Shown: in pieces, positions 12,424-22,914 of the stretch
How positions within the stretch are numbered: position 1 is the stretch's first letter
Layout of the letters: every line of letters starts with the position of its first letter
Assembly: GCA_963556255.1 (NCBI GenBank)
Contig: OY744607.1
Location: 39,917,390 to 39,981,389 of the forward strand
Length of the DNA stretch: 64,000 bases
Direction of reading: 5' to 3'
Origin: Allolobophora icterica
Lineage: Eukaryota; Annelida; Clitellata; Crassiclitellata; Lumbricidae
Made by a program: the position numbers and the translations under genes
The notes under the pieces: model-generated
Told to the model about the DNA's origin: nothing
The model's database searches: none
Seen by the model: only the letters and a program-made list of their open reading frames with translations

Positions 12424-13030
12424 GTACATACATACATACACACGTACATACATAGATACATATGTATCTTCATACATACATACATACATACATACATACA
12501 CATACACGTAAATATATACATACATACATACATACATACATACATACATACACAAGTGCATACATACATACTTACATACATGCATACATACATACATGTA
12601 TGTACATACATGTATGTATGTATGTACATATGTACATACATACACACGTACATACGTACATACATACATGCATGTATATATTTATTCATGCATGTATGTA
12701 TGTATCCATACATGTATGTATGGAATACGTATGTTTGTATGTACGTATGTAAGTAATATGCATGTTTGTACATACATGTGTGTATGTACATACATGTATC
12801 TATGTATGTATGTATGTATTTATGTACATACATGCGTGTATGTATATATGTACACAAATGTATGCATGTACATACATGTATGTATGTAAATACATCTATG
12901 TATGTACATACATCTATGTATGTATGTATGTATGTATGTATGTATGTATGTATGTATGTATGTATGTATGTATATACGTACATGTATCTATGTATGTATG
13001 TATGTACGTGTATATGTATGTAGTCATGTA

Positions 13031-13070
<40 letters not shown>

Positions 13071-13122
13071 GTAAGTTACTTAATTGCATGTATGGATGTA
13101 CATACGTGTATGTATGTATGTA
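12424..13122. repeat. (TACA)n / (TATG)n microsatellite with (TA)n
   Basis: Alternating TACATACA and TATGTATG blocks whose orientation flips near 12600. A pure (TA)n run lies at about 13037-13066. The long Tyr/Val/Cys/Met and Ile/His/Thr/Tyr frames here are repeat artefacts on both strands. Confidence 0.97.
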
Positions 13123-13832
13123 CATTATTATTATTAATATTCTTTATTGAAAAACCAAAAGCGAACTGCACATTGGTGAACAAGTAAAGAAAAAATATAA
13201 AAACATAGAAGTAACAAGAAGATAATAATATTTGAAAAAAAGGAGAGTAAATTTAACAAAAATAAAAATTACTAGGCTAACAACACTACATCAAAAGCAT
13301 CATAGTAGTAGAGAAATTTAAAACTATAACTAGGCCTATAATCTAAAATGGCTGGCAGTTTTACTAATTAAACAACATCAAAAAGCATCCTGATAATAAA
13401 GCTTTTTCTAACCAGATTATCAGAATGGGGTAAAGTAAGATTGTGGCCTCTGGGGTGCACCAGATATCCTGTTTATTTAATTTGAGGCAATAAATCATGA
13501 AGGACATGACCATTAGAGCTTCTTATAGTTGAGAAGAGACGGGTATCAGCTAACTGACAGAGTTGAGCATAGGAAGGGTTGTCTTCAGGTAAGTAATGTC
13601 CTCTCATTAGTTTTCTTATGATTGAAGATAGTTTATCCCGATCACTTTGAGTAATAAAACCCCACCAGGCAGGAGAAGCATAAAGTATTCTAGAGAGGAT
13701 TGTTGCTCTAACCACATCATAAAGGCAAGGTCCTTGTAGACCGTGAGCTACTAAGGTTCGAAGAGCATATATGAAGCGGCGAGCCTGACTACAAATTCGG
13801 TTAACATGATTAGAAATATTTAAATTGTCAAG
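13123..13832 (-). mobile_element. LINE 3' fragment, same family as 62524-64000
   Basis: On the minus strand 13715-13473 encodes VRATILSRILYASPAWWG, RGHYLPEDNPSYAQL and FSTIRSSNGHVLHDLLP, the reverse-transcriptase C-terminus. The 3' end abuts TATTATTATTA. The sequence is nearly the same as 62524-63245, so both derive from one fairly recent family. Confidence 0.85.
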
Positions 13833-13836
13833 TATT

Positions 13837-14050
13837 TATGTATGTTTGTGTAGGTATGTATGCACATACATGTATGTATGTTTGTGTGTATGTATGTATG
13901 TATGTATGTATGTATGTATGTATGTATGTATGTATGTATGTATGTATGTATGTATGTATGTATGTATGTATGTATGTATGTATGTACATGTATGTATGTG
14001 TGTATGTACTTGTGTATGTATGTATGTATGAATGTATGTTGCATGTATGT
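13837..14050. repeat. (ATGT)n microsatellite in the right arm of the foldback element
   Basis: Almost pure TATG repeat. It is the inverted counterpart of the (TACA)n in the left arm at about 9890-10055. Confidence 0.97.
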
Positions 14051-14164
14051 ATATTCCGGCGGATCCCCGGAATAGCGGACCCCCGGAATAGCGGACCCCC
14101 CGAAATAGTGGGTCCCGGAATAGCGGACCCCGGAATAGCGGACCGGAACCGCCCTAGGACAGCC

Positions 14165-14410
14165 ATGAGCATGAAAGTGTTAGCGACTTCATTTTCTTAG
14201 CCTCGGCATATGACGGCGGGTGACCAATCCTCGCCCTCGCCGTCTTATCTTCCCACCGACAGTGTAGGTCAGTGTACTCATAGCTGAGTTGGCTAGGGGG
14301 CGCAGGTGGAGCAGAAATCTCGACAAAAATTTATGCCCTGGCAGGGATTTGAGCCACCGACCTCTCGATTAACGGTCCAGCACGCTAACCACTAGAGTAC
14401 TAGACCATCG
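14165..14410 (-). mobile_element. tRNA-derived SINE
   Basis: Read on the minus strand from about 14408 it has a tRNA-like head: an A-box-like stretch TAGTGGTTAGCGTGCTGG and a B-box-like GGTGGCTCAAATCC. A body (AGATTTCTGCTCCACC, GTACACTGACC, AAATGAAGTCGC) is shared with the copies at 51615 and 5836. It is an RNA polymerase III retroposon and not a tRNA gene, since no full cloverleaf follows. Confidence 0.8.
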
Positions 14411-14424
14411 TGCACCGAAAATGA

Positions 14425-14640
14425 GTACGTTTGGACTATAGCACGGAGGTATACTTGGTGAACAAGCTTAGTCTAGTGTAATCAATCAAAAAAAATCATA
14501 AGTATAAAAAAAGAGCAAATATTCCTTACAACACAGAACGATAACACATGCCAATGAAGACAGCGGCTTTCTGACGATAGCCTACATATTTTTGTTTTCG
14601 GTTTCAAAGTTCCCGAAAACTTTTCCGCTGTCACTGCAAA
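14425..14640. repeat. Duplicated unit shared with 61845-62115
   Basis: GAAAATGAGTACGTTTGGA, AATGAAGACAGCGGCTT, TTTTTGTTTTCGGTTTC and CCCGAAAACTTTTCCGC occur in the same order at 61845-62115, upstream of gene copy B. This is the furthest point to which I can follow the A/B segmental duplication. No coding frame is evident. Confidence 0.7.
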
Positions 14641-14655
14641 ATAGCCTACTAATAC

Positions 14656-15115
14656 CACAGTATAAATAATTATGGTTCTTGTCGGTTAATTCACCGCCAC
14701 AGTTTACCACCATATATGACCGTATATTCCCCTATATTTACTCACGGGTTTTCAGTGACGTCAGAAGAGAGGAGTTATATAGCGAAAGTAGGGTCGTTTA
14801 GGGCTCAGGGTAAGCGAAAGTAGGGTCGTTTAGGGCTCAGGGTAAGCGAAAGTAGGGTCGTTTAGGGCTCAGTGTTAGGGCTGTTGTTGTCGATGTAATG
14901 TTGCTCGATGATGGAATTCAGGGTTAGTGTAATGATGGTAGCTTAGTGAGATTCAGGGTTAATGTAAGGGCGGGATTTTAATGAAAGCCAGGTTTAAGGT
15001 TGCGAAGAATTCCCGTATCACAGTCACATCATGTCCGCGGGCAAAATCCCCCAGTCTGTGTAGTATGTGTGTGGCGGTGAATTAACCGACAAGTACCATA
15101 ATTATTTATACTGTG
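14656..15115. mobile_element. 460-bp inverted-repeat element with internal 31-bp repeat
   Basis: About 47 bp at each end are inverted copies (CACAGTATAAATAATTATGG, CTTGTCGGTTAATTCACCG). The interior holds three tandem 31-bp units (GCGAAAGTAGGGTCGTTTAG and GGCTCAGGGTAA, 14779-14875). The flanks CTAATAC and CTAATGC are a possible imperfect target duplication. Non-coding. Confidence 0.75.
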
Positions 15116-15399
15116 CTAATGCTATTGGCTGCTCAATTATTGATGTTAGGAACGCACTTGACATCTGGTTTGTGAGCTATTTTTAGCTAAACCAATCACG
15201 CGTCTTCAAAGCACCACTAAAATAAATTTCTCAGGCGCCACACATAAGCCACGTCAGGGAGACCAGCTTATTCACCGGCGATATACCAAATCAAGTCCGC
15301 AATAGCGATGTCCGCCTTGTCCGTTCCGGTGCCAGGTCAGAGTCCGGGGAGGTCAAGCCGAGGATACAGGATCATACAGCAGGGTATTACGTGCGTGGT
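15116..15399. other. No recognised feature
   Basis: Unique-looking sequence between the inverted-repeat element and the Ty3/gypsy fragment. Its right part may be the degraded upstream pol region of that fragment. Confidence 0.4.
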
Positions 15400-16573
15400 A
15401 GGCCTAATCGGTGATGATTGAGGATCCCAACGGGGGATGCACTTCCGATTCGTCAGACACTTCGTCGACAACCGATGGCACTTCTGCCAATTATTGATGC
15501 TCAGGTAGAAACTATGCTTCGTCAAGGTGTGATCGAACCGTCATGTGCAGAGTGGGCCAATAACATTGTCATTGTGATAAAGAAGGATGGGTCTCCTCGA
15601 TTCTGCATTGATTATCGGGCGCTAAATAAAGTGACTCAAAGAGATAATTTTCCGTTGCCGATTATCCATGACTGTATTGACGCTTTGGCTGGTGCTAACT
15701 GGTTTAGTACACTGGACCTCTTTTCGGGTTACCACCAGGTGGCGCTACATAAATCTGATCGAGTGAAGACTGCTTTCCTGACCAGGAAGGGGAGTTACCA
15801 ATTTCGCACACTGCCATTTGGGCTAATAGCTGCAAGTGCGACTTTTTCAAGGATGATGAGTTTGGTGACAGCGGGACTCAATTATTCGATCTGCTTGACT
15901 TATTTGGATGACGTAATGGTGTTTGGAAAGGACATCCACACACATTTGGAGCGACTGGAGTTAGTACGTGCTAAGCAGACTGGCTGGGGCTAACTTGAAA
16001 TTGAAACCGTCGAAGTGCAAACTTCTCCAGACCAGTGTTGACTTTTTGGGTCATGTAATCAGCCGAGAAGGAGTGGCGACAGATCCTAAGAAGACCAGTG
16101 CAGTCAAAGACTGGCCTTCACCAAAGAAAGTGAAAGAAGTGCGAGCTTTCCTAGGGCTGTGCTCTTACTATAGACGATTTGTGGTAGGCTTTGCTAAGAC
16201 TGCAAAACCGTTGCATGACCTGACCAAAAAGGCGGAGAAGTTTGATTGGACAATGGAGTGCGAAGAAGCTTTTCAGCAGTTGAAAGATAAGCTGACTACA
16301 GCACCTATTCTGGCACTACCACGAGATTCGGGAGGTTACATTCTTGATACAGACGCTTCAAATTGGGCAATCGGGGCCGTGCTATCACAAGTGCAAGACG
16401 TGGCATTGCTTGAAGAGTTCGGCTTTCAGTCGTCTGTGGAAAGCAGCGAAGGAGAGTGCAAGCGGATGAGAGGGGAAGTCAACAGGCGATATGGGAGGAT
16501 GAGCAAACTGGCGGAAATCTTTTGGCAGATCATTCCAAAGAGCCGGTGCAGCATAGGGCTTAGACTATTATAA
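15400..16573 (+). pseudogene. Ty3/gypsy pol fragment (reverse transcriptase, start of RNase H), frameshifted
   Basis: 15418-15993 encodes the fingers and palm of a Ty3/gypsy reverse transcriptase: EPSCAEWANNIVIVIKKDGS, RFCIDYRALNKVT, FSTLDLFSGYHQV, LPFGLIAASATFSR and the active site YLDD near 15901. The thumb (LKLKPSKCKL, DFLGHVISREG, VRAFLGLCSYYRRFV) continues in another frame from 15968, so there is a frameshift at about 15970. RNase H begins (ILDTDASNWAIGAVLSQ) but is lost after about 16400. No LTRs, protease or integrase were found nearby. Unlike the two Gmr1-like elements in this window, it gives no information on domain order. Confidence 0.88.
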
Positions 16574-17009
16574 GGAGCGGTTGCGGAATTTCAGAGAGGA
16601 GGAGACTGGAGGCCGAGATAGAGAAAGATATAATGATCGAGTAGACGTGGACGGCTGGATGGTGAATATAGCTGGCCAATGTAAGAAGGTTGAGGTTTGA
16701 AGGGCGTTGTATGCAAAAGATATGATTTTGTAATGGATGCGTTGACCGGACGTAGGCCTACTTATAGCCTAGAATGTGTAGGCCTACTATTAGGCCTACA
16801 AGTCAATTCTAACACAGCTGCTCTGTAAAGAAATTAGCAATAATATTATTAAAAGTAATGCAAATGTAAGTCTCAGACATTTCTAAATGGTCCACACAAC
16901 CGCGTCAGAGAAACTATAGAGCAATGGATATTAGGCCTATAGGATCGCCGCGAGAGGCCTAGATTTTGACTACAGTTAATGTATAATGTATACATGCACC
17001 TATCTATGC
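16574..17009. other. No gene; several TAGGCCTA palindromes
   Basis: Non-coding sequence with GTAGGCCTAC or close variants near 16750, 16780, 16793 and 16933. Nothing else recognised. Confidence 0.4.
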
Positions 17010-18233
17010 ATGTATATGTTACAGGGAATGTGTATTTTCAGGGAATATGTATATTCCCTGAAAATTTCAGGGTATATGTATATTCCCTGATTCACTCAGG
17101 GAATGTATACATTCCCTGAAAAAACCAGGGTATATACATATTCCCTGAAATCTTCAAGTGATTTCTATACACATTCCCTGAAGGCTTTCAAAGACACAGC
17201 GACATAAAGTCAACAGTAGGCCTAGTGCTTAGCTAGGGTTATAATTGGTCGCTAATTGGAAGGTTCTATCACTGCGTACCTCCTTTGATGCGCAAACGCC
17301 CATTGTTCAATAACTGTACGTAAACATAGGATCAAATCTTCAGAATAAACAACATCTCACTTCATAGAAGAAAGGTTTTAGTAGTAATCAGTGTTATCAC
17401 TGTTGAAAAATGAAAACCCTAAGCTACAACATTAAAATAACCAAAGAAAACCCTAGCCATCGGGTGCACTCAAAACTGAAGTCTCACCTTTTCAAATACT
17501 CCTACTCTGACTCATCTGATACTCCGCCTTCCAATTATACTCGCCGTAAACGACACCCGCCTTGACAGCAGCGCTGCTCTGCCTCACCTGATCTGGTACT
17601 CTGGAAATCGGACATGGACCTCTTTTGGACTACTCTCTGGAAACCCCTTTGATTTGGTTTGGCCTCCTGGAAATCGGACTATGAAACTCAAAAAATAATT
17701 TCCTAAGTTTTGAAAAGGGCAACAGTTTACTTCCAGAAAACTTCCAAAACAGTTCAGTCTGAGTCTGCAGTCTCCTTTAGTCTTACGACTAGTAATATTT
17801 TAAATATAAATAAACTAGTATAGCATGCATATTGCGCCATTTATTTATTGACCTCGACCATCCAGACCGTTTAAAAAAATTGATTAAATGAATTTTAAAA
17901 CAGGGTTTAAATAAAACAAGAAAAGCCAAAGAAAAAACCAAGGTCCAGGAAAACCTCCCTTTCCCAAGCTCGGGTAAAAACTCAAGATCAATTATAACCC
18001 TAGCTAAGCACTAGGCCTACTGTTGACTTTATGTCGCTGTGTCTTTGAAAGCTTTCAGGGAATGTGTATAGAAATCACTTGAAGATTTCAGGGAATATGT
18101 ATATACCCTGGTTTTTTCAGGGAATGTATACATTCCCTGAGTGAATCAGGGAATATACATATAGGCCCTACCCTGAAATTTTCAGGGAATATACATATTC
18201 CCTGAAAATACACATTCCCTGTAACATATACAT
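17010..18233. mobile_element. Foldback-type element with arms made of CAGGGAATA palindromes
   Basis: The left arm 17010-17247 and right arm 17989-18233 are inverted copies of each other. Each arm starts ATGTATATGTTACAGGG and carries a row of about 20-bp palindromes of the form CAGGGAATAT..ATATTCCCTG, then a unique stretch. The 740-bp centre includes a short LINE C-terminus (LKSHLFKYSYSDSSD, about 17480-17570). ATAATGTA occurs just outside the right arm (18234) and 20 bp before the left arm (16983), so the exact left end is uncertain. Confidence 0.75.
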
Positions 18234-18283
18234 ATAATGTAGCCTTTGCAAAATCATCATAAGCAACAACATCATCATAGACA

Positions 18284-18575
18284 CATGGGCGTCCGGAGGG
18301 GGGCGCAAGGGGGCGCATTTGCGCCCCCCTGGATTTTGCAAATATTTTATAAAAATAAAATCTTCTGATTATTATGATTAGTACCACAGTCCCAACACGA
18401 TTTTCAATGCGAAGAAACAGTTATTTAGGTAAATTCCTTGATCATCATTAATTTTTATTTTTTTTCTATGCAAATTGCCTCTATGCAAAAGCGTCATTTT
18501 ACCCCCCCCCCCCCACTTTTTTGCCCCTCCTAAAAACTTTTGCGCCCCCTAAAATAATTCCTGCGGACGCCCATG
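18284..18575. mobile_element. 292-bp hAT-type MITE, CATGGGCGTCCG ends
   Basis: Inverted ends CATGGGCGTCCG on both sides, then stretches of GGGGGCGC. The flanks CATAGACA (18276-18283) and CTTAGACA (18576-18583) match in 7 of 8 bases. Non-coding; contains C and T homopolymers. Confidence 0.75.
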
Positions 18576-18665
18576 CTTAGACAACAGAATCAACGACAAC
18601 GTCATCATCATCATCAACAAAAACGTCATCATCAACAAGAACATCCGCAACAACATGATCATCGT

Positions 18666-18938
18666 CACTGGCGGCGATCTTGTTTCACAGGTGTGGGGGG
18701 GACACTAGCTGTTGAACTGATCTGATGAAAAGAGTGTTGAACTGATCTGCTCAAAAAAAAGGTAAAAAAATTTTATCGCGTACGTGAGCGCGAATTTTTT
18801 TTAACCGTTTTTTGGAAAAAACTTGACGACCTTTTTGGGGGTTTCTTCAAGAAGTGGGGGGGACAAATGTATGGTGTGTCCCCCACTCTTAAAGGTGGGG
18901 GACTTGTCCCCCTCGACCCCCCATGATCGCCGCCCATG
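18666..18938. mobile_element. 273-bp hAT-type MITE, GGCGGCGATC ends
   Basis: Left end CACTGGCGGCGATC, right end reversed CATGGGCGGCGATC. ATCATCGT flanks both sides (18658-18665 and 18939-18946), a perfect 8-bp duplication, although it lies in CAT-rich sequence. It carries GTGGGGGACA repeats near both ends. Confidence 0.75.
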
Positions 18939-19237
18939 ATCATCGTCATCAACAACAACATCATCATTATCATCAACAGCAACAATGGCAAAACAACATG
19001 ATCATCAACATCATCAACAACAGCAACATCATCAACGTCAACATCATCATTAACAACAACGTCATCATCATCAACTAGCATCATCAGAAACATCATCAAC
19101 AACATCATCAACAACAACAGCAACAACATGATCAACAACAACAACATTTTTAATCATCGTCAAGAACAGCAATAATAGCAGCAACAACATGATTGTAATG
19201 TTTTGAAAGATTGTTGCTCATTAACTTATTAGGCCTA
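18939..19237. repeat. Degenerate (CATCAACAA)n low-complexity tract
   Basis: Imperfect runs of CATCAT, CAACAA and GTCATC, continuing the tract left of the MITE (from about 18255). Frames of Met/Leu/Val/Asp across it are artefacts. Confidence 0.8.
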
Positions 19238-19773
19238 CAGAGTTTTTAAAACTGTGGTCCGCGGACCAAAAGGGGTCCGCGAAGGATAGGCTAGGCCTAT
19301 GACGCAGGTCCGCCAGAGCGTTCTGAAAATATTAATCAATTAGGCCTAACACTGCATGTTTTTAGGATAAACAACCTGTGTTGAGACTATACGTTGATAA
19401 GTTAACATTAACAGCCTGTGTTTTCAAATTCATACACTACCTGTAACTATATGATCCATAAGGGTCCAGTTGGGTATTCGATCACACCGTTTTAGTGGCC
19501 CTGCTGTTAGTGATTCTTTGCGTAGGCCTACTACAGTGATGTAAATAAAATGTACCGCCACGTTACATTTCTAGTCTAATAGCCTAAACCGTGTGTGTTT
19601 AAATAAAATTTTAAAAATAATTTCTGCTTATCAACTGTTAATCGTTTATTACACACAAAGTAAGCGCGATGTATTTGTAAACTAGGCCCTATATATGCTC
19701 GTCTATTTCCTGATGGTGTCATATCTGCATTTGTAGAAATTTTTGGAAATTCGCCTGATTTTAGCCTTTAATG

Positions 19774-20573
19774 CAGGGGTTCCCAACCAGGGGTGCCCGC
19801 ACCCCCAGGGGGTGCGAGATGGCATTTCAGGGGGTGCGAGAGAGTAGGTAAACTTTTTTATTGGCTGATTGAAAATCCGTCATGTTTATACAAATGTCAC
19901 GAAATTAACTCGTTACAAAAATTGTTTGCATTGAAGTTACAGTTATCTTATTATAACAGAACTTGATATTAATAAATGTAATAATTGTGTGTGAATGTGT
20001 GTATAGGCCTACTTACTGAGCAGTAGGCTATTTGTATCGTAGTGCAACCGGTGTCTTGCAGTGTGCCGGCATTTGTAGGTCATTATTTTTGCTTTGAGTG
20101 TAATGTCATTTTGACATTATATTTTGAAAGAAGCAATGAGCAGGAAAAATTTGTCAAAACGGGCTTTATGAACAAGTAAATTAGCTCATATTTTTCTCTT
20201 GCTGGTTCGCAGATTAACCCTTCATTTTTCATCATGTCAAAAAGAAGGAAATGGAATTATGAGTAGGCCCTATGTGCGCTTTGGTTTCACTTGCATAACA
20301 GGAAATGATGACTTGCAAAATCCCAGTGCATTCTTTGTAGCGTTATGAATTTATAATATTTTATGTGCATTTTATTCACTGAGTTAAAAGCTCATTTTTA
20401 GTTCAGTTTGTTCACCCACAGTACTGTATGAGTGTATATGGTTCAGTCTGTAGTTCAAAAAATAGAAATGTGTCTTAGTCGTCTTCAAATGTGATATGAC
20501 TTTTGTAGGGGGTGCGAGCGTTAATCAAATGTTTCCAAGGGGTGCGAGGCATAGAAAAGGTTGGGAACCCCTG
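19774..20573. mobile_element. 800-bp non-autonomous hAT, CAGGGGTTCCCAACC ends
   Basis: Perfect 15-bp inverted ends CAGGGGTTCCCAACC with subterminal GGGGTGCGAG repeats (four at the left end, two at the right). CTTTAATG flanks both sides (19766-19773 and 20574-20581). This end type is typical of Charlie-like hATs. No transposase is left inside. Confidence 0.92.
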
Positions 20574-20772
20574 CTTTAATGGAACAATAGGGCCTAATAC
20601 AGAGTTTGTGCAAAGCATATTCTTATTTCGATCACGTTCGCTGTAGCCTAATTATCTTAACTATATTATTTTGCTGTTTGTATAGTACGGTACGAATAAC
20701 CTTTTTGGAAACGTAATTTAGAATACAGTGCCTATCCAAAATAGCACAAAATTATATTAGTCCTCAGTCCTG

Positions 20773-20980
20773 CAGGGGCGTAACTTTGGTCTTAAAAGTA
20801 AATTGGGGCACCAATTTCTTACATAGGATATACACGAAGCAAGACCGCGATCTCTGGGAAGGGGCAATAATAAATTTAAAATATTGATTGGCATATTGTT
20901 CAAAAAGTGGGAGGTACGGAAGCCCCTAGTCCAAAAAGTGGGGGTACGGGTACCCTCGTACCCTCACAAATTACGCATAT
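20773..20980. mobile_element. MITE of the GGGGCGTAAC family, no duplication visible
   Basis: Starts CAGGGGCGTAACTTTGG, contains AAAAAGTGGG twice, ends CACAAATTACGCATA. Same structure as 978-1175 but more diverged, and no 8-bp duplication remains. Nested in the element at 19238-21320. Confidence 0.8.
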
Positions 20981-21502
20981 CATTAACAGTTTGTGCGCAG
21001 CAAAGCAAGGACACCCCACCCACTAATATTATTGGTTTTTGGCGAAACCGATGCTATTGATATCTTTTAAAAATGAATGTGTTCCATAATTATTGCAGTA
21101 GGCCCCTAAGTTAATAAAAATTTATTTATTCAGTGTTACTTTTCATATTATATTAGTCCTCACTCCTCAGCAAGCTTGTATTGTGGAAATATATAGTCTC
21201 CCGGTTATTTTGATAAAATTCTAAGTGATAAATTTTATGTTTTAAATAGGCCTACTTGGGTCCGCGAGCTATGCCTAGCAAAAACAGGGGTCCCTGGTCC
21301 AAAAAGTTTGAAAGCCTATGACTTATTAGGCCTACCTGAGCAATAATCTGAGCAAAATTCTTGTTGGTATCGGTGTGGTTTCCTTGAGTCTCTTCGGGGT
21401 ATTGCCGCTGTTGCGTGATGTTCTTTTCAATGCAGTTCAAAATAGTAATACGTACGTAAGCCTACGCATACGAGTCGTACCGTACGACATAAAAAAAATA
21501 TG

Positions 21503-21503
21503 C

Positions 21504-21544
<41 letters not shown>

Positions 21545-21635
21545 TTTCGTTTATTACCAGGCTATCAGAACGCAACTTGAATACACTAAATGGTTGCAGC
21601 AGGAGTTATAAAAGGATTAGATGAGCATAAAGGTA
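21503..21635 (-). mobile_element. LINE 3' end with (TTGA)n tail
   Basis: (TCAA)n at 21503-21543 followed by TTTTCGTTTATTACCAG. On the minus strand this reads CTGGTAATAAACGAAAA plus a TTGA tail, a LINE-type 3' terminus also seen at 53489 and 62345. The hAT element at 21644 interrupts the sequence beyond it. Confidence 0.6.
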
Positions 21636-21995
21636 GTTGTTATCAGTCTTGTTGTCAAGACCTTAAACCTCAAGACCAAGACCAAGACCAAGACCTTGAA
21701 CCTCAAGACCAAGACCAAGACCTTGAACCTCAAGACCAAGACCAAGACCAAGACTTTGAACCTCGAGACCAAGACCAAGACCTTGAACCTCAAGACCAAG
21801 ACCAAGACCCAAAAAATCGAAATCAGGTCAAGACTTCTAAAAATTGTAAAGTCGGAATATTCGCTATTTTAATTAAAACATGAGTCTTTTATTTTATTCA
21901 AGCAAATTAACTTTAAATGCAAACTGCAGAGAAATCCGAATTTGTATTCAAAAGTCCTTCATGCAAACTCTTATACCAAATGCCTTTTGTATTTT

Positions 21996-22481
21996 TGTGA
22001 ACTGAGTTTTGTGTACAGTTTTGCAGTGCGAGATATTTAGCGTATATATTTAGTGCGCTTACTTTAGTTTCACGTGTATACGTATATATGATAAATGCAT
22101 AACGTTTAATTGTACTGTCTTAGTGACACGCGCGGCCGGCCGATCTGGGCAGCGGCGCGCTATATGTATATTATTAGATTTCGCTTATGCGCACAGAAGA
22201 CAGGTGTGTCAAGAGGCGCGAAGAATTATGCTGACTAGAGAAGTTTGAATTCGAGTGTGTTCGCTGTAGTAGTGTGGCTGACTAGTTGAGTTGTAATCGA
22301 ATTGAGTTCTGTCTGTTTGTTTCTTATTAAACTGAAAAGATATTAAACTGTGTTGCTGATTAATTCAGGTTATACTTATACGTAGAATTAGTGTTCAATA
22401 GGTGAACGTTAAATAGGCGTTAAGTACAGAGAGAACAAGGATTTAATCAGAAGGATTGTCAACGGAAGGATTGGGTTGACA
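21996..22481 (+). repeat. 5' LTR of the Gmr1-like element
   Basis: 486 bp, begins TGTGAACTGAG and ends GGGTTGACA. It has an AT-rich TATATGTATATTATT stretch near 22161 that could serve as promoter core, and ATTAAA motifs near 22328-22350 that could be polyadenylation signals. The role of these motifs is inferred. Confidence 0.95.
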
Positions 22482-22914
22482 TTATTGGTGGCAGTGACGG
22501 TGTGGATAAGAACTCACGGTGGATAAATACTCACGGTGGAATAATAACTCACGGTGAATAAATAATCACGGTGGAATAAATACTCACGGTGGATATAAAT
22601 ACTCACGGTGGATATAAACTCAGTGGATTAAAATTCACGTTATCACCTCCTTCGGCGGATAGAAGAATCTACGACGGTGATAAAAGAATTTACAACGGTG
22701 TTAGAAGAATCTACGACGGTGTTAGAAGAATCTACGCGTTGTTGCTGTGTGACGTGTCTACGATATCAACGACGGTGGAACACGAGAAACGGTATAAAAA
22801 TTTCGTTGTTTTCCACGAACAAATATAAAAGAAATCCCGTTTGTTTATCGATTCACACAACAAGAAAAACCGTGACTTCTTTGAAAAGAGAAATCACCAA
22901 AGTAAACAAGTAAG
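22482..22914 (+). promoter_or_regulatory. Leader with primer-binding region and two tandem arrays
   Basis: Directly after the LTR comes TTATTGGTGGCAGTGACGG; the TGG-starting part is the likely primer-binding site, but the tRNA was not identified. 22497-22640 is about eight imperfect 18-21-bp units around CTCACGGTGGATAAA. 22660-22736 is four units of about 20 bp around GAAGAATCTACGACGGTG. ATG codons are scarce until the gag start at 22915. Confidence 0.6.

Larger units (their letters stand above)
9776..14150. mobile_element. 4.4-kb foldback-like element with minisatellite inverted ends
   Basis: The left end (GGTACCGGCCCGCTATTCCG) and the right end read backwards (GGTTCCGGTCCGCTATTCCG) match. 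Both continue into 5-6 tandem units of about 17 bp built on GCTATTCCGGGG, then TCCGCCGGAATATACATAC and (TACA)n arrays. GCCCTAGG flanks both sides (9768-9775 and 14151-14158), an 8-bp target duplication. The interior is filled with two hAT elements, microsatellite and a LINE fragment; no coding sequence of its own was seen. Confidence 0.8.
19238..21320. mobile_element. 2.1-kb hAT-like element with GGTCCGCGGACC-type ends
   Basis: Left end CAGAGTTTTTAAAACTGTGG, then TCCGCGGACC. The right end reversed begins CATAGGCTTTCAAACTTTTT, then GGACCAGGGACC. ACTTATTAGGCCTA lies directly outside both ends (19224-19237 and 21321-21334): 14 bp where hAT normally gives 8. Two other hAT elements are nested inside. 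No coding frame remains. Confidence 0.6.

Noticed and set aside
12402..13187. Long frames of Tyr/Val/Cys/Met or His/Thr/Tyr/Ile on both strands
   Set aside because: They are translations of (TACA)n/(TATG)n arrays, open in several frames and both strands at once.
14340..14410. tRNA gene
   Set aside because: The A- and B-box-like motifs belong to a SINE head; no complete cloverleaf, and the body matches dispersed copies.
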